Shown here piece after piece: positions 29,123 to 40,168 of a stretch of DNA of 56,146 nt; the first letter of the stretch is position 1, and every line of letters begins with the position of its first letter. The position numbers were made by a program, and so were the translations under genes. This DNA comes from Moraxella sp. (GTDB lineage: Bacteria > Pseudomonadota > Gammaproteobacteria > Pseudomonadales > Moraxellaceae): contig JAUNDZ010000012.1 of assembly GCA_030525825.1 (NCBI GenBank), forward strand, positions 1 through 56,146, read 5' to 3'. The notes beneath the pieces were generated by a model, which saw nothing but the letters and a program-made list of their open reading frames with translations, was not told the DNA's origin and ran no database searches.

Positions 29123-29881
29123 TTATTCCACCACATCCACCACAATCGGCTTACCCTTGTGCATGAGCACCGTAACATCGACCCCATAGAGCGTTTTCAT
29201 GTTGTCAGCCGTCAGCACATCGGCAGGTGTGCCCACCGAGACGACTTCACCGCTTTTCATCATCACGACCGTATCGGCAAACTGTGATGCTTGGTTGATG
29301 TCGTGCAGCACGATGACCACTGTTTTACCAGCATTTGCCAGTTTTCTCATCTGCCGCATGAGCCGCCCTGCGTGATACATGTCAAGGTTATTTAAAGGTT
29401 CATCAAGCAGCAGATACGGCGTATCTTGACACACCACCATCGCTATCAGCACGCGTTGGCGTTGCCCGCCCGATAGGTCAGATAAAAATCTGTCGGCAAG
29501 CGGTTCTAGCTCAAAGGTCTTAATCATCTCATCGACCTTATCCTTGTCCGCTTGCGTGGGTCTGCCTTGATGATAAGGGTAACGACCGAACATGAGCAGT
29601 TCACGCACACGCAGCCGCCCTTGAATGTGATTGTCTTGGGCGAGCATGGCGACCACCTTTGCCATGTCAGCATCGCTTGTGGCATTGATGTCATTGCCAT
29701 CAAAGCGAATCAAGCCAGACTGCAAGGGATTCATGCGAGACATGAGCGTAAAGAGCGTGGATTTGCCCGCCCCATTTGCACCGATGAGAGCGATGATTTG
29801 TCCTGTTGGTAGGGTAAAGCTGATGTCTTTTAGAATATTTAATTTGCCGATGTGGTGGCTGACATTGTTTACTTGTATCAT
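29123..29881 (-). CDS. siderophore ABC transporter ATP-binding protein
   Basis: Cytoplasmic ATPase of 252 residues in the FepC/CeuD group. Walker A GANGAGKST, signature LSGGQRQRVLIAMVV, Walker B YLLLDEPLNNLDM and the switch VIVLHDINQASQFADTVVMM are all present. The sequence DxNQAxxFAD after the switch histidine is typical of iron-siderophore ATPases. Its ATG overlaps the stop of the preceding permease by four bases. It is the last of four genes in an iron-uptake operon. Confidence 0.93.
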   Translation of the reverse strand: MIQVNNVSHHIGKLNILKDISFTLPTGQIIALIGANGAGKSTLFTLMSRMNPLQSGLIRFDGNDINATSDADMAKVVAMLAQDNHIQGRLRVRELLMFGRYPYHQGRPTQADKDKVDEMIKTFELEPLADRFLSDLSGGQRQRVLIAMVVCQDTPYLLLDEPLNNLDMYHAGRLMRQMRKLANAGKTVVIVLHDINQASQFADTVVMMKSGEVVSVGTPADVLTADNMKTLYGVDVTVLMHKGKPIVVDVVE

Positions 29882-30843
29882 GCTCTTTTACCCTTATATT
29901 GCATAAAAATCAGCAGCAAAAACGCCACGCCCCCAAACAGCTCAATCACCACTTCTAGCACGCCTGCCATCTTAAAGACATGCTCAAACACCGCCTGCCC
30001 GACAATGAGCGTACTACTGGCGATGAGCGTAACTAAAATCAACCTTTGCCCATGTGCCATCTGTGTACAAAAACGATTGGTCAAGGCACACACAAGTAGC
30101 CCAAAAAAAGTAATCGGTCCGACCAAAGCCGTCGCCATAGACACCAAAAGAGCGATGGTGATAAGTATGCCTAGTGATAGCCTATGGTATGGCACGCCCA
30201 GACTGATGGCACAGTTTCTGCCCAAAAGTAGCACATCTAAGGCAAAGCGTTGCCGCCACACATAGACAAAAGTGATGACCGATAATATCGCCCCCACCGT
30301 GAGCAAATTGACATTGACCGCCGTAAAACTGGCATAACTTCGAGCTTGCACCACCACAAAATCATCAGGGCTAATCATGCGAGCCACCATAAAGGATAGG
30401 CTACGAAACAATATCCCAAAAATCACACCCACCAAGATGAGCCGTGTTAAGTCTTGGTTGTGCCTTGTAAATAAAAAACGAAACATGATGACACTCATCG
30501 CCATCATTACCACAACTTCAAAGGCAAATTTGCCCACCACAGGCAAATTGGCATAACTTATCATGCCCAAAAAGAACAAAAGCAGGCTCTGAATCAGCAC
30601 ATATAAGGCATCAAATCCAAGCAGGCTTGGCGTTAAAATAGGGTTGTGCGTGAGTGTTTGAAACAGCAGGGTAGAGACCCCCACCGCATAGCCCACCACC
30701 AAAAAGGCAACAAGTTTACGAGTGCGAAGTGGCAGGGCAAAATCAAAGCTCACCACATTTAAAGTCAAATACAGCACACAGCCAATGACAAGGGTGGTCA
30801 ATGCCCAAAAGATGGGGTGTTTTAAAATTTGTTGAAATGACAT
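29878..30843 (-). CDS. siderophore ABC transporter permease (second subunit)
   Basis: FecCD-type inner-membrane permease of about 321 residues with around nine hydrophobic segments. Conserved parts include QTLTHNPILTPSLLGFDALYVLIQS (the N-terminal permease loop), CAISLGVPYHRLSLG and VSMATALVGPITFFGLLVCALTNR. The frame is open to 30876, but the ATG at 30843 (or 30846) follows AGGTAGGG, which is the end of the upstream permease gene. Gene order permease-permease-ATPase resembles CeuBCD/FatDCB-like systems. It pairs with the permease encoded at 30852-31835. Confidence 0.9.
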   Translation of the reverse strand: MSFQQILKHPIFWALTTLVIGCVLYLTLNVVSFDFALPLRTRKLVAFLVVGYAVGVSTLLFQTLTHNPILTPSLLGFDALYVLIQSLLLFFLGMISYANLPVVGKFAFEVVVMMAMSVIMFRFLFTRHNQDLTRLILVGVIFGILFRSLSFMVARMISPDDFVVVQARSYASFTAVNVNLLTVGAILSVITFVYVWRQRFALDVLLLGRNCAISLGVPYHRLSLGILITIALLVSMATALVGPITFFGLLVCALTNRFCTQMAHGQRLILVTLIASSTLIVGQAVFEHVFKMAGVLEVVIELFGGVAFLLLIFMQYKGKRA

Positions 30844-30851
30844 CATATACC

Positions 30852-31835
30852 CTACCTTGCCTTTGACAATAACCACAAAAATAGCAGCGAACCTAACACG
30901 CCAAACACCACTGATGCAGGCACTTCGAAAGGATAGTTTATCACTCGCCCGATGATATCACAAATCAGCACGCACGATGATCCAAGTAGTGCCACCGCAG
31001 GTAAGGACACTCGCAAGCGGTCGCCCACCAGACGACTGACGATGTTTGGCACGACCAAGCCCACAAAGCTGATTGCCCCCACCGTTACCACCACCACCGA
31101 GCTGATCATCGCCACCATACCGATGGCAAGCCACATCACGGCGTCTTTATTTACCCCTAAATTTTTGGCGATGCCATCGCCCAGCCCAATGATGGTAAGC
31201 CTATCCGCCATGACATAGGCGATGATGGACAAACCGCCAACGAGCCACAAGGTCTCATAGCGTCCTGCCAGCACACTAGAAAAATCACCCGAACGCCACA
31301 CCGACAGCACCTGCACCATCTCGGTCTGATACGCCAAAAAGAGCGTGGCTGAATCAATAATCCCCCCAAAGACGATCCCCACCAAAGGAATGATGAGAAA
31401 ATCGGTGGGGGGCAGGCGTTTGATAAGCTTCATGAACAGCATCATGCCCAAAAACGCCATGACCGTTGCCACGCCCATTTTGCCAAGTAGGGGCAAACTC
31501 GGCAGATACAAGCTCGTGAGCAAAATCCCAAGCACCGCCGACTGCGTCGCCCCCACCATGGACGGCTCAACAAAGCGGTTTTTTAGCACGACTTGCATCA
31601 TCATGCCAGCAATCGCCATGCTCGCCCCTGTCAGTATCAAGGCAAGTGTACGGGGCAGACGGCTGACCATGAGTAGCTGCAAGCTGTTATCGGCATCATC
31701 AAAGAGCTTACCCCACGAAAAATCCGCCACCCCCACCGAAATGCTGACAACGATAAGCACAAACATCAGTAGCAACGCCCCAGTATTGACTAAGGCGGGC
31801 GAGAGTATGGCAGCAGACGAATGGGCGTGGCTCAC
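30852..31835 (-). CDS. siderophore ABC transporter permease (first subunit)
   Basis: FecCD-type permease of 327 residues starting at a GTG with AGGAAA 7 bases upstream. Family features include LPRTLALILTGASMAIAGMMMQVVLKNRFVEPSMVGATQSA, the canonical loop between helices 2 and 3, and the later FVGLVVPNIVSRLVGDRLRVSLPA with the conserved GPI/GLV-type turn. About nine membrane segments. It is the second gene of the operon, 120 bases after the substrate-binding protein gene. Confidence 0.92.
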   Translation of the reverse strand: MSHAHSSAAILSPALVNTGALLLMFVLIVVSISVGVADFSWGKLFDDADNSLQLLMVSRLPRTLALILTGASMAIAGMMMQVVLKNRFVEPSMVGATQSAVLGILLTSLYLPSLPLLGKMGVATVMAFLGMMLFMKLIKRLPPTDFLIIPLVGIVFGGIIDSATLFLAYQTEMVQVLSVWRSGDFSSVLAGRYETLWLVGGLSIIAYVMADRLTIIGLGDGIAKNLGVNKDAVMWLAIGMVAMISSVVVVTVGAISFVGLVVPNIVSRLVGDRLRVSLPAVALLGSSCVLICDIIGRVINYPFEVPASVVFGVLGSLLFLWLLSKAR

Positions 31836-31955
31836 AAAGATTTCCTAGTTACTTATAGGGCAAAAATTTATCCGTATGAAAATTGATGGTATGAAAATCA
31901 CCAAAAGGGCGAAAAGTTTTTTCCGCCCTGTGATAATATCATTCACCCATTAGCC

Positions 31956-32996
31956 CTACTGAGCAGGCTTGGCATTAAAGGCATCGGTAACGATTTTAGT
32001 GTCTTTGAGCCACTGATAATAACCCCCAAAGGCAAGATAAGAATCTGGGCTGACATAGACGATTTGGTTATTTTTATATGCTTTGGTGCCGTGCATGAGT
32101 GGGTTGTTTAAAATCTCTTTGGCAGAAACACCTTCTTGACCCACCGCCGATGTACGGTCTAGCACAAACAGCCAATCAGGGTCTACTTTTTGTAAATATT
32201 CAAAGCTGATGGGCTGACCGTGGCGAGCTTCTTCGATGTTCTCATCTGCCATCGGAATGCCAAAGGTGGTATGCAGATAGCCATAGCGAGAGTTTTTGCC
32301 ATAGGCACTCATCTTGTTGCCATTGATAAGAATTGCCAAGCCATTGCCCTTACCTGCCACCGCTTTTTTGGTCTCTTCGATGGCATTGTCAATGTCGGCT
32401 TGGGCTTTGGCAGCTTCTGCTTCTTTGCCAAAGATACGCCCAAAATCAGCAATCTGCTGTTTGCTGGACGCATAGACATCGTTGGTGTCGATAGTCAGAT
32501 TATACACAGGGGCGACCTTGCTGATTTCATCGCTCTTTTCTGCCATGCGTGAGCCGACAAATACCGCTTGGGGTTTTAGGGCGTGCAGGGCTTCTAGGTT
32601 GGGTTCAAACAGCGTACCCACAGGCGTGCCGTCTGGGGTGTTGTCCGCTTTTAGATTTAGCATGGCAATGCGTTCAGCACTCATCTCACCACTTGGCATG
32701 CCTTGTACCGCCACGCCTAGGGCTTTTAGGTTTTGTAGGGCGGTCATGTCATAGACAGCGATGGGACTTGGGTTCATGGCGATGCTCTTGTCGCCTTCTG
32801 CGGTCTTGATGGTGGTCTCGCCTGCGTTGGTGGTGGTCGCTTGCGTGTCGGTTTTTTGCTCGGTGGCAGCTGCTTGCTCGGCAGGTTTATCAGCAGGCTT
32901 CTCGGCAGCTTTGTCTTGGTTGCAGGCGGTTAAAGACAGTCCAAGCACCGCCACAACACCAAATGCCAAAGGACGCATCATTGTAGAAATATTCAT
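31956..32996 (-). CDS. siderophore-type ABC transporter substrate-binding lipoprotein
   Basis: Periplasmic binding protein of 346 residues in the CeuE/FatB/YclQ-like group. The best start is the ATG at 32996, with GGAG 6 bases upstream. The signal ends in LGLSLTAC, a lipobox. A 55-residue Lys/Pro/Ala/Thr-rich linker tethers the domain. The TroA-like fold follows: AVYDMTALQNLKALGV, LFEPNLEALHALKPQAVFVGSR, and GYLHTTFGIPMADENIEEARHGQPISFEYL. The group typically binds catecholate siderophores or their iron complexes, but the ligand here is not proven. It is the first gene of the operon behind a candidate Fur box. Confidence 0.92.
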   Translation of the reverse strand: MNISTMMRPLAFGVVAVLGLSLTACNQDKAAEKPADKPAEQAAATEQKTDTQATTTNAGETTIKTAEGDKSIAMNPSPIAVYDMTALQNLKALGVAVQGMPSGEMSAERIAMLNLKADNTPDGTPVGTLFEPNLEALHALKPQAVFVGSRMAEKSDEISKVAPVYNLTIDTNDVYASSKQQIADFGRIFGKEAEAAKAQADIDNAIEETKKAVAGKGNGLAILINGNKMSAYGKNSRYGYLHTTFGIPMADENIEEARHGQPISFEYLQKVDPDWLFVLDRTSAVGQEGVSAKEILNNPLMHGTKAYKNNQIVYVSPDSYLAFGGYYQWLKDTKIVTDAFNAKPAQ

Positions 32997-33084
32997 CATC
33001 AGCTCCATTACTAATTTTAAAATCGCTCCAAGCTCATGCCAAGGCACAAACCATTCATCTGCTTATGATATATAATTTGGACTT

Positions 33085-33109
33085 AAATATCAATGATAAT
33101 GAGAATGTT
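33085..33109 (-). promoter_or_regulatory. candidate Fur box before the siderophore transporter operon
   Basis: AATATCAATGATAATGAGAATG (33086-33107, shown partly) contains the perfect half-site TGATAAT (33094-33100) and overlapping AAT-AAT repeats typical of Fur sites. On the minus strand the -35-like TTGATA (33088-33093) falls inside it, so Fur-Fe2+ would block RNA polymerase. It lies about 90 bases before the operon's first ATG. Confidence 0.6.
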
Positions 33110-33199
33110 TTTTGTTATACTCGTAAACTTTATATCAGGTTATAAGCAAATATGTGATAAAAAGCCAAACCTAAATAGTTTGGCTTAGTGGGTGTGGCA

Positions 33200-33709
33200 T
33201 TATTTAACACGCACACGATATTTGACAATCGCTGTCGCCCCAATGCCCAAATCTTCTACCGTCCAGCGTAGTGCCTTGTAGTAGCTTAGTGGCAATTGTT
33301 GAACTTGACCGTTGATGTTGGCACGAATCGGCATATTGACAAAACGCTGACCGTCGGTGCTGGCTTTGACGATGGCAGGCTCAACTGCACCCACAAGCTC
33401 TGTGCCATCAGGGATACTGAGCGTTGCTGTCATGCTACGCACACGGTTGGTGTCTTGGTTGGTGAACAGTCCTTGATACTCCACAATCTCACCACGAGCC
33501 ACGCTGTCGCCCACGGTCAATAGTTGCAAAGTCTCTGCACCTGTTGCATCTTGGCGAACGACAAAGGCATTCACTTTTTGGTCAATCTTTGCGATGACAG
33601 GTGCTTGCTCGGTCACTTGCTGTGGATTTTCTGGCGTAGGCAGCATGGCATGAGCAGACAGACCTGCACCCATCAAGGCAGCGGCGAACATGGCGTTGCG
33701 TAATTTCAT
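33200..33709 (-). CDS. secreted protein with DUF11-like beta domain, unknown function
   Basis: A 169-residue protein with a Sec signal peptide, MKLRNAMFAAALMGAGLSAHA, cleaved after AHA near residue 21. The mature part contains KVNAFVVRQDATGAETLQL, GEIVEYQGLFTNQDTNRVRSMTATLSIPDGTEL and a final WTVEDLGIGATAIVKYRVRVK. The pattern (G-x-x-V-x-Y-x-x-x-x-x-N, then x-x-x-P-x-G-T) resembles DUF11/conserved-repeat beta sandwiches that decorate surface or periplasmic proteins. No catalytic motif is visible. It is a single gene with no obvious partners. Confidence 0.75.
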   Translation of the reverse strand: MKLRNAMFAAALMGAGLSAHAMLPTPENPQQVTEQAPVIAKIDQKVNAFVVRQDATGAETLQLLTVGDSVARGEIVEYQGLFTNQDTNRVRSMTATLSIPDGTELVGAVEPAIVKASTDGQRFVNMPIRANINGQVQQLPLSYYKALRWTVEDLGIGATAIVKYRVRVK

Positions 33710-33810
33710 ACTTTTTCCCTCACAAAAAGTAAACAGATATAAAAATTGGCATTATCATACCATGATTTTGCTTGTAAAATCCGTCAAATTGTATCGTAAA
33801 TGAGACAATC

Positions 33811-35163
<1,353 letters not shown>

Positions 35164-35180
35164 TTAAATTTTATCATTCA

Positions 35181-37337
35181 TTAAGCGTAAAAAGATTTGC
35201 CACTTTCTGCCATTTCTCTTAGCAGCTCTGGGGCTTCGTATGCCTTGCCAAGATGGGCGTATTTATCACACAGAGCGACAAATTCTTTGACGCCCACTTG
35301 GTCAATGTATCGGCAAGGCCCGCCACGAAACGGTGGAAAACCAAGCCCCATCAGCATTGCCATGTCTGCCTCGGCGGCACTGGCGACGATGTTATCCTCC
35401 AAGCAGCGTACCGTCTCATTACAAAACGCCACCATCAAGCGATCAATAATCTCTTGGTCGTCAAAGTCCTGCTGAGTATCCTGCACCGCCTTTAACAGCT
35501 CATAGGTGGTCGCATCGATGCTCTTTTTGGGTCTGCCTTTTTTATCAATCTCATATTGATAAAAGCCCACGCCATTTTTTTGACCCAAGCGGTTGTTTTC
35601 AAACATCACGGTCGTGGCAGTCTTATAATCAGGCTTCATACGCTCAGGGAAGCCCTCTGCCATCACCGAGCTTGCGTGTACACCTGTATCGATACCGACC
35701 ACATCAAGCAGATAAGCAGGACCCATCGGCCAGCCGAATCTCTCCATGACCTTGTCAATCTTGACAAAATCCGCTCCGTGCTTGTTGAGCAAATCAAACG
35801 CCCCAAAATACGGGAACAGCACACGATTGACCAAAAAGCCAGGGCAGTCATTGACCACTATCGGCGTCTTGCCCATCTTTTGAGCAAGGGCGACCGTGGT
35901 CGCCACCGCTTCATCGCTCGTCTTTTCGCCACGGATAATCTCCACCAGCGGCATACGATGCACAGGGTTAAAAAAGTGCATACCCACGAAGTTCTCTGGG
36001 CGTTTTAGGGCGGTGGCGAGCTCGGTAATGCTGATGGTTGAAGTGTTAGACGCCAGCACCGCTGTATCCTTAATCAACCCCTCGGTCTCAGCAAGCACTG
36101 ATTTTTTGATTTTCTCGTTTTCAACGACCGCCTCGATGACGATGTCAGGGGTGGCAAAATCGCCATAGTTTAGGGTTGGGCGGATTTTTGATAAGGTCTC
36201 GCCCATCTTGGCGGTGCTGATTTTGCCACGCTCTACCTCTTTGGCGAGCAGTTTGCCGGCTTCATTCATGCCCAAATCAAGCTGCTCGGATTTGATGTCT
36301 TTCATGATGATGGGCAGACCCTTAACCGCCGCTTGATAAGCGATGCCACCACCCATAATTCCAGCACCCAGCACCGCCATCTCGTCGATGTTGTGGGCGT
36401 TCTTAGACTGCTCTTTGGCACGCTTTTTGACTAGCTGGTCGTTTAAGAATACGCCCACGAGTGCCTGTGCCTGCGGGGTTTTGGCGGCTTTGACAAAGTT
36501 GGTCGCCTCCACCTTAATCGCCTCATCACGAGCAAGGTTGGCATGGCGTTCGATGGCATCTAGGGCAAGGGCGACGGCAGGATAATGCTTGGGATTTGCC
36601 TTAGCAAAAATCACGCCTTTGGCAGAATTAAACGCCATCGCCTGCTCGGTGGTATTGAGCTTAATCGGCTCTAATTTCTCGGCTCGTTTGGCTTGCCAGT
36701 CTAGCTCACCTTTGATACATTTTTGTACCAAATCTCTTGCCGATGCCTCCACCCGCTCATCTGCCACGACCGCATCCACCAAACCCACTTTTAAGGCGTC
36801 GGCAGGTTTTAGGGGGTTGCCTGTGGCGATGAGTTCTAGGGCGTTATCCACACCGATGACACGGGGGGCTCGCACCGAACCACCAAAACCAGGAAAAATA
36901 CCAAGCTTGGTCTCTGGCAGACCGATTTGAGCAGATTGCCCCATCACACGGTATTCACACACCAAAGTCATCTCACAGCCACCACCCAGTGCCGCTCCAT
37001 TGATGGCAGATACCTTCGGAAATGGCAAATCCTCAAAGCGGTTAAAGGTGTGGTTAATGTCTAATAGCCATGTCTCAATCTCATCGGCAGGACGCTCAAA
37101 ATGAGCGACAAACTCGGTGATGTCCGCCCCTGCGATGAATACTTTTTTGCCTGATGTTACGATCAGCCCATCGATAGTCTCGCTGTTTTTTTCAAGTAAA
37201 TCAACCACTTGGGTAAATTCGGCATTGGTGGCAGCGTCAAATTTATTGACCGACTCAGATTGGTTATCAAAACGCAGATTGGCGATGCCATCTGTGATGG
37301 TAAGGGTTAGGCTGTTGCCTGTGAACATCTCGCTCAT
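35181..37337 (-). CDS. fadB: fatty acid oxidation complex alpha subunit
   Basis: Multifunctional enoyl-CoA hydratase / 3-hydroxyacyl-CoA dehydrogenase, about 718 residues. The hydratase domain has [19 protein letters not shown] and [15 protein letters not shown], supplying both catalytic glutamates. The dehydrogenase half begins near residue 313 with [22 protein letters not shown] (NAD+ binding) and includes [14 protein letters not shown]. The C-terminal helical domain ends [15 protein letters not shown]. Of two nearby ATGs, the one at 37337 has AGGA 8 bases before it. It is first in the fadBA operon and works with FadA as an alpha2-beta2 complex. Confidence 0.97.
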   Translation of the reverse strand: MSEMFTGNSLTLTITDGIANLRFDNQSESVNKFDAATNAEFTQVVDLLEKNSETIDGLIVTSGKKVFIAGADITEFVAHFERPADEIETWLLDINHTFNRFEDLPFPKVSAINGAALGGGCEMTLVCEYRVMGQSAQIGLPETKLGIFPGFGGSVRAPRVIGVDNALELIATGNPLKPADALKVGLVDAVVADERVEASARDLVQKCIKGELDWQAKRAEKLEPIKLNTTEQAMAFNSAKGVIFAKANPKHYPAVALALDAIERHANLARDEAIKVEATNFVKAAKTPQAQALVGVFLNDQLVKKRAKEQSKNAHNIDEMAVLGAGIMGGGIAYQAAVKGLPIIMKDIKSEQLDLGMNEAGKLLAKEVERGKISTAKMGETLSKIRPTLNYGDFATPDIVIEAVVENEKIKKSVLAETEGLIKDTAVLASNTSTISITELATALKRPENFVGMHFFNPVHRMPLVEIIRGEKTSDEAVATTVALAQKMGKTPIVVNDCPGFLVNRVLFPYFGAFDLLNKHGADFVKIDKVMERFGWPMGPAYLLDVVGIDTGVHASSVMAEGFPERMKPDYKTATTVMFENNRLGQKNGVGFYQYEIDKKGRPKKSIDATTYELLKAVQDTQQDFDDQEIIDRLMVAFCNETVRCLEDNIVASAAEADMAMLMGLGFPPFRGGPCRYIDQVGVKEFVALCDKYAHLGKAYEAPELLREMAESGKSFYA

Positions 37338-37451
37338 TATCATTGTCCTTTGTTGATGAATTTAATGACGGTTTTTATAACGCAGTTTTAATATAACAAC
37401 TTTTTGTGCTTTGCGGTAGAAGTTTTTTAAAATTTGACTGGCAAGTCATGA

Positions 37452-37486
37452 AAAAAGCCCCAACCGTCATTTGGTCAGGGCTTTTG
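37452..37486 (-). terminator. intrinsic terminator after the Nramp-like gene
   Basis: AAAAAGCCC (37453 onward) pairs with GGGCTTTT (37478-37485), with an inner CCAA/TTGG extension. It lies 12 bases past the gene's stop on the minus strand. Confidence 0.7.
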
Positions 37487-37497
37487 TGTTGGTGGAT

Positions 37498-38730
37498 TTA
37501 TTTTAAAATCCCAAAAAAGTTCAACAAGAATAGCACCGCAAAGCCTGTCAAAAACACCAGTCCCGCCCATGACAGTCCACGCAGCCACTTGGGCAGATGC
37601 TCTTCTTTACGAGCCAGCGAGAAGTTGAGCCATGCAAACACAGGGGCAGAGACGAACGCCATAATCATGGCAAATTTTAGCATACTGGTGAGTGCCGAAC
37701 CAAAGTACAAAATCAGCACCAAGCCCGCCACACTAAAAAAGGTCAGCCATGCACGCAAGGCAACCTTGCCAAAATGATGCTCACCACGAATCAAGCGTAC
37801 CGACTCAGCATTCAGACGAGCATAGCCATCAATGACTGTGATGGTCGTGCCAAACATACACATAAAGGCAATGAACGCCACCAAAAACTTCGACCAGTCG
37901 CCAATCGTCTGAGTGTACATACCGATGAGCTGTCCGACATATTTGCCACCAGCCAGTTGAATCTCTTGCCCTGAACCGTACTGCACAAATACCCCAAGTG
38001 CCAAAAACACGATGGCAAGTATCGCCGATGTAAAGTAGCCGACATTAAAATCAAACAACCCTTGTTTATGGGTCAGCTCGGGGTTATCACGGCGTTTCTG
38101 CATGGTCCATAGCGATGTGATGGTAGAAATCTCAATCGGAGCAGGCATCCAACCCATGAGTGCCACAATAAAGCCAAGTGTCGCCAGATTGAACGGGCTG
38201 GCAGGCACAAAATCAGGGGCAACGACAGACGGCTTACCCATGGCGATGGCGGCAGCGATGATGGTGGTAACGGTTAAGGCAATGACAATCCATTTGGTAA
38301 CGCCATCTAAGAGCTTGTAACGACCTGCCACCAAAAACAACCAACTGCCCAAGATAGAAATCACTGACAGCGTCGGGATAGACAGCGACCAACTCTCAGG
38401 CAGCATCGTACCTAAGATGACCGCACAGAGCATCGCCACCGCCCCTGTATTGATAATCCCTGCGATAAACGCCATCGCAAAAAAGATGTACAGATAAGCA
38501 CGGCTTTTTAGGGCATAACCCTCCACGAGTGATTTGCCCGTATCATAGGTATAATCCACCCCAAAACGGAAAAATGGGTATTTGAATAAATTGGCAAGGA
38601 CGATAAAGATGGCAAGCTGCCAGCCGTACAATGCCCCTGCTTGGGTGGACGCGATGAGATGCGAACCGCCAATAGCAGCCGACGCCATCAAAATACCCGG
38701 TCCAAAGGCTTTCCAGTTCATTGTTATCAT
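37498..38730 (-). CDS. Nramp-fold transporter lacking canonical metal-binding motifs
   Basis: Inner-membrane protein of 410 residues with about eleven hydrophobic segments. It starts MITMNWKAFGPGILMASAAIGG with GAGGG upstream. The GPG opening and overall pattern place it in the Nramp superfamily. However, the helix 1 DPGN motif of Mn/Fe transporters is replaced by GGSH (residues 21-24), and the helix 6 MPHN motif is replaced by MPAP (195-198). It is therefore unlikely to carry Mn2+ or Fe2+ in the standard way. Nramp relatives with altered motifs include magnesium and other non-transition-metal transporters. Substrate unknown. It is a single gene between fadB and clpX. Confidence 0.8.
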   Translation of the reverse strand: MITMNWKAFGPGILMASAAIGGSHLIASTQAGALYGWQLAIFIVLANLFKYPFFRFGVDYTYDTGKSLVEGYALKSRAYLYIFFAMAFIAGIINTGAVAMLCAVILGTMLPESWSLSIPTLSVISILGSWLFLVAGRYKLLDGVTKWIVIALTVTTIIAAAIAMGKPSVVAPDFVPASPFNLATLGFIVALMGWMPAPIEISTITSLWTMQKRRDNPELTHKQGLFDFNVGYFTSAILAIVFLALGVFVQYGSGQEIQLAGGKYVGQLIGMYTQTIGDWSKFLVAFIAFMCMFGTTITVIDGYARLNAESVRLIRGEHHFGKVALRAWLTFFSVAGLVLILYFGSALTSMLKFAMIMAFVSAPVFAWLNFSLARKEEHLPKWLRGLSWAGLVFLTGFAVLFLLNFFGILK

Positions 38731-38857
38731 TGTATCCCTCTTAAAATATCAAGTGTTGCTTGGTCGTATCAAGAGCCAAAATTAAATGACTGCTTGCAAT
38801 AATAACAAAAATTTAGAATTTAGCAACATTTTTATTACCACAAACAAAAAGCCATAA

Positions 38858-38887
38858 AAAAACCCCAGTCAGACAAGCCAACTGGGG
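38858..38887 (-). terminator. intrinsic terminator after clpX
   Basis: CCCCAGT (38863-38869) pairs with ACTGGGG (38881-38887); on the minus strand a run of seven Ts follows. It lies 19 bases past the clpX stop. Confidence 0.8.
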
Positions 38888-38905
38888 CATCAAGAGAACA
38901 TCTGG

Positions 38906-40159
38906 CTAGTTGATGACAGGCTTGGCACCGTCTTCAATCACCGCACGAGTTACCGTAACGCTCTTGGCGTCCGTCATGCTGGGCAGCTCGTACATGGTAT
39001 CAAGCAGGGCATTCTCAATGATAGAACGCAGACCCCTTGCCCCTGTTTTGCGTTTCATCGCTTGTTTGGCGATGGCGGTCAGAGCGTCTTTGTCGAAGTT
39101 TAGCTTCGCCCCTTCCATCTCAAACAGATACTGATACTGCTTGGTTAGGGCGTTTTTTGGTTCGGTCAAAATCTGAACGAGTGCTTCTTCATCAAGCTCA
39201 TCAAGCGTGGCAATGACAGGCAGACGACCGATGAACTCTGGAATGATACCAAATTTCACCAAATCTTCAGGCTCAACTTCACGGAACAGCTCGCTGATTT
39301 TTGCTTCTTCTTTGGCTTTTACCACCGCATTAAAGCCCATGCCTGTGGTCTCGGTACGCTGCTGAATGATGCGGTCAAGCCCTGCAAACGCCCCACCAAC
39401 GATAATCAGAATATTGCTCGTGTCCACCTGAATCATCTCTTGGCGTGGGTGCTTGCGTCCGCCTTGGGGTGGGATGTTTGCCACCGTGCCTTCGATGATT
39501 TTGAGTAGTGCTTGCTGCACGCCTTCGCCTGAGACATCACGGGTGATGGAGACATTTTCGCTTTTTTTGGTGATTTTATCGATTTCATCAATAAAGATGA
39601 TGCCCTTTTGGGTACGCTCGATGTCGTAGTCGGCAGCTTGCAAGAGCTTTTGGACGATGTTCTCCACATCTTCGCCCACATAGCCTGCTTCGGTCAAGGT
39701 CGTGGCATCCGCCATCGCAAATGGCACATCCAGTAGGCGTGCTAAGGTCTGTGCCAGCAGGGTCTTGCCCGAGCCTGTCGGACCGATGAGCAAAATATTA
39801 CTCTTGGCAAGTTCGACTTTCTCACCGTTTAGCGTCTCGTCCTTTTGGGCAGATTTTAGGCGTTTGTAGTGGTTATAGACCGCCACCGATAAGGCTTTTT
39901 TGGCGGCATCTTGACCGATGACATACTCATCCAAATGAGCTCTGAGCTCTTTTGGGGTTGGTAGTTTGGCATCTGCCCAAGCATCCGTCTTGGTCGATGA
40001 GTCGTCCAGCGGCTCAGCATCAATGCCTGCCCCTGCCAACATATCGCCACACTGTGCCACACACTCATTACAGATGCTGGCATCATCGCCTGCGATGAGC
40101 TTTTTGACTTCATTTTTTTTCTTGCCACAAAATGAGCAGGTGTTTAATGTATCACTCAT
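38906..40159 (-). CDS. clpX: ATP-dependent Clp protease ATP-binding subunit ClpX
   Basis: Hexameric AAA+ unfoldase feeding substrates, including SsrA-tagged proteins, to ClpP. The 417 residues start with a C4 zinc-binding domain (CSFCGKKK then CNECV). The AAA+ core has Walker [11 protein letters not shown], Walker [11 protein letters not shown], the RKH-type pore loop GGRKHPRQE, the IGF-equivalent region around [16 protein letters not shown], and sensor 2 [17 protein letters not shown] precedes the ATG. It follows clpP by 9 bases. Trigger factor, ClpP and ClpX form the usual tig-clpP-clpX order. Confidence 0.98.
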   Translation of the reverse strand: MSDTLNTCSFCGKKKNEVKKLIAGDDASICNECVAQCGDMLAGAGIDAEPLDDSSTKTDAWADAKLPTPKELRAHLDEYVIGQDAAKKALSVAVYNHYKRLKSAQKDETLNGEKVELAKSNILLIGPTGSGKTLLAQTLARLLDVPFAMADATTLTEAGYVGEDVENIVQKLLQAADYDIERTQKGIIFIDEIDKITKKSENVSITRDVSGEGVQQALLKIIEGTVANIPPQGGRKHPRQEMIQVDTSNILIIVGGAFAGLDRIIQQRTETTGMGFNAVVKAKEEAKISELFREVEPEDLVKFGIIPEFIGRLPVIATLDELDEEALVQILTEPKNALTKQYQYLFEMEGAKLNFDKDALTAIAKQAMKRKTGARGLRSIIENALLDTMYELPSMTDAKSVTVTRAVIEDGAKPVIN

Positions 40160-40168
40160 GACGCCTCC

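Noticed and set aside
38731-38857. Possible metal riboswitch upstream of the Nramp-like gene or between it and clpX
   Set aside because: No structured element resembling yybP-ykoY, M-box or similar could be recognised in the short AT-rich gap.
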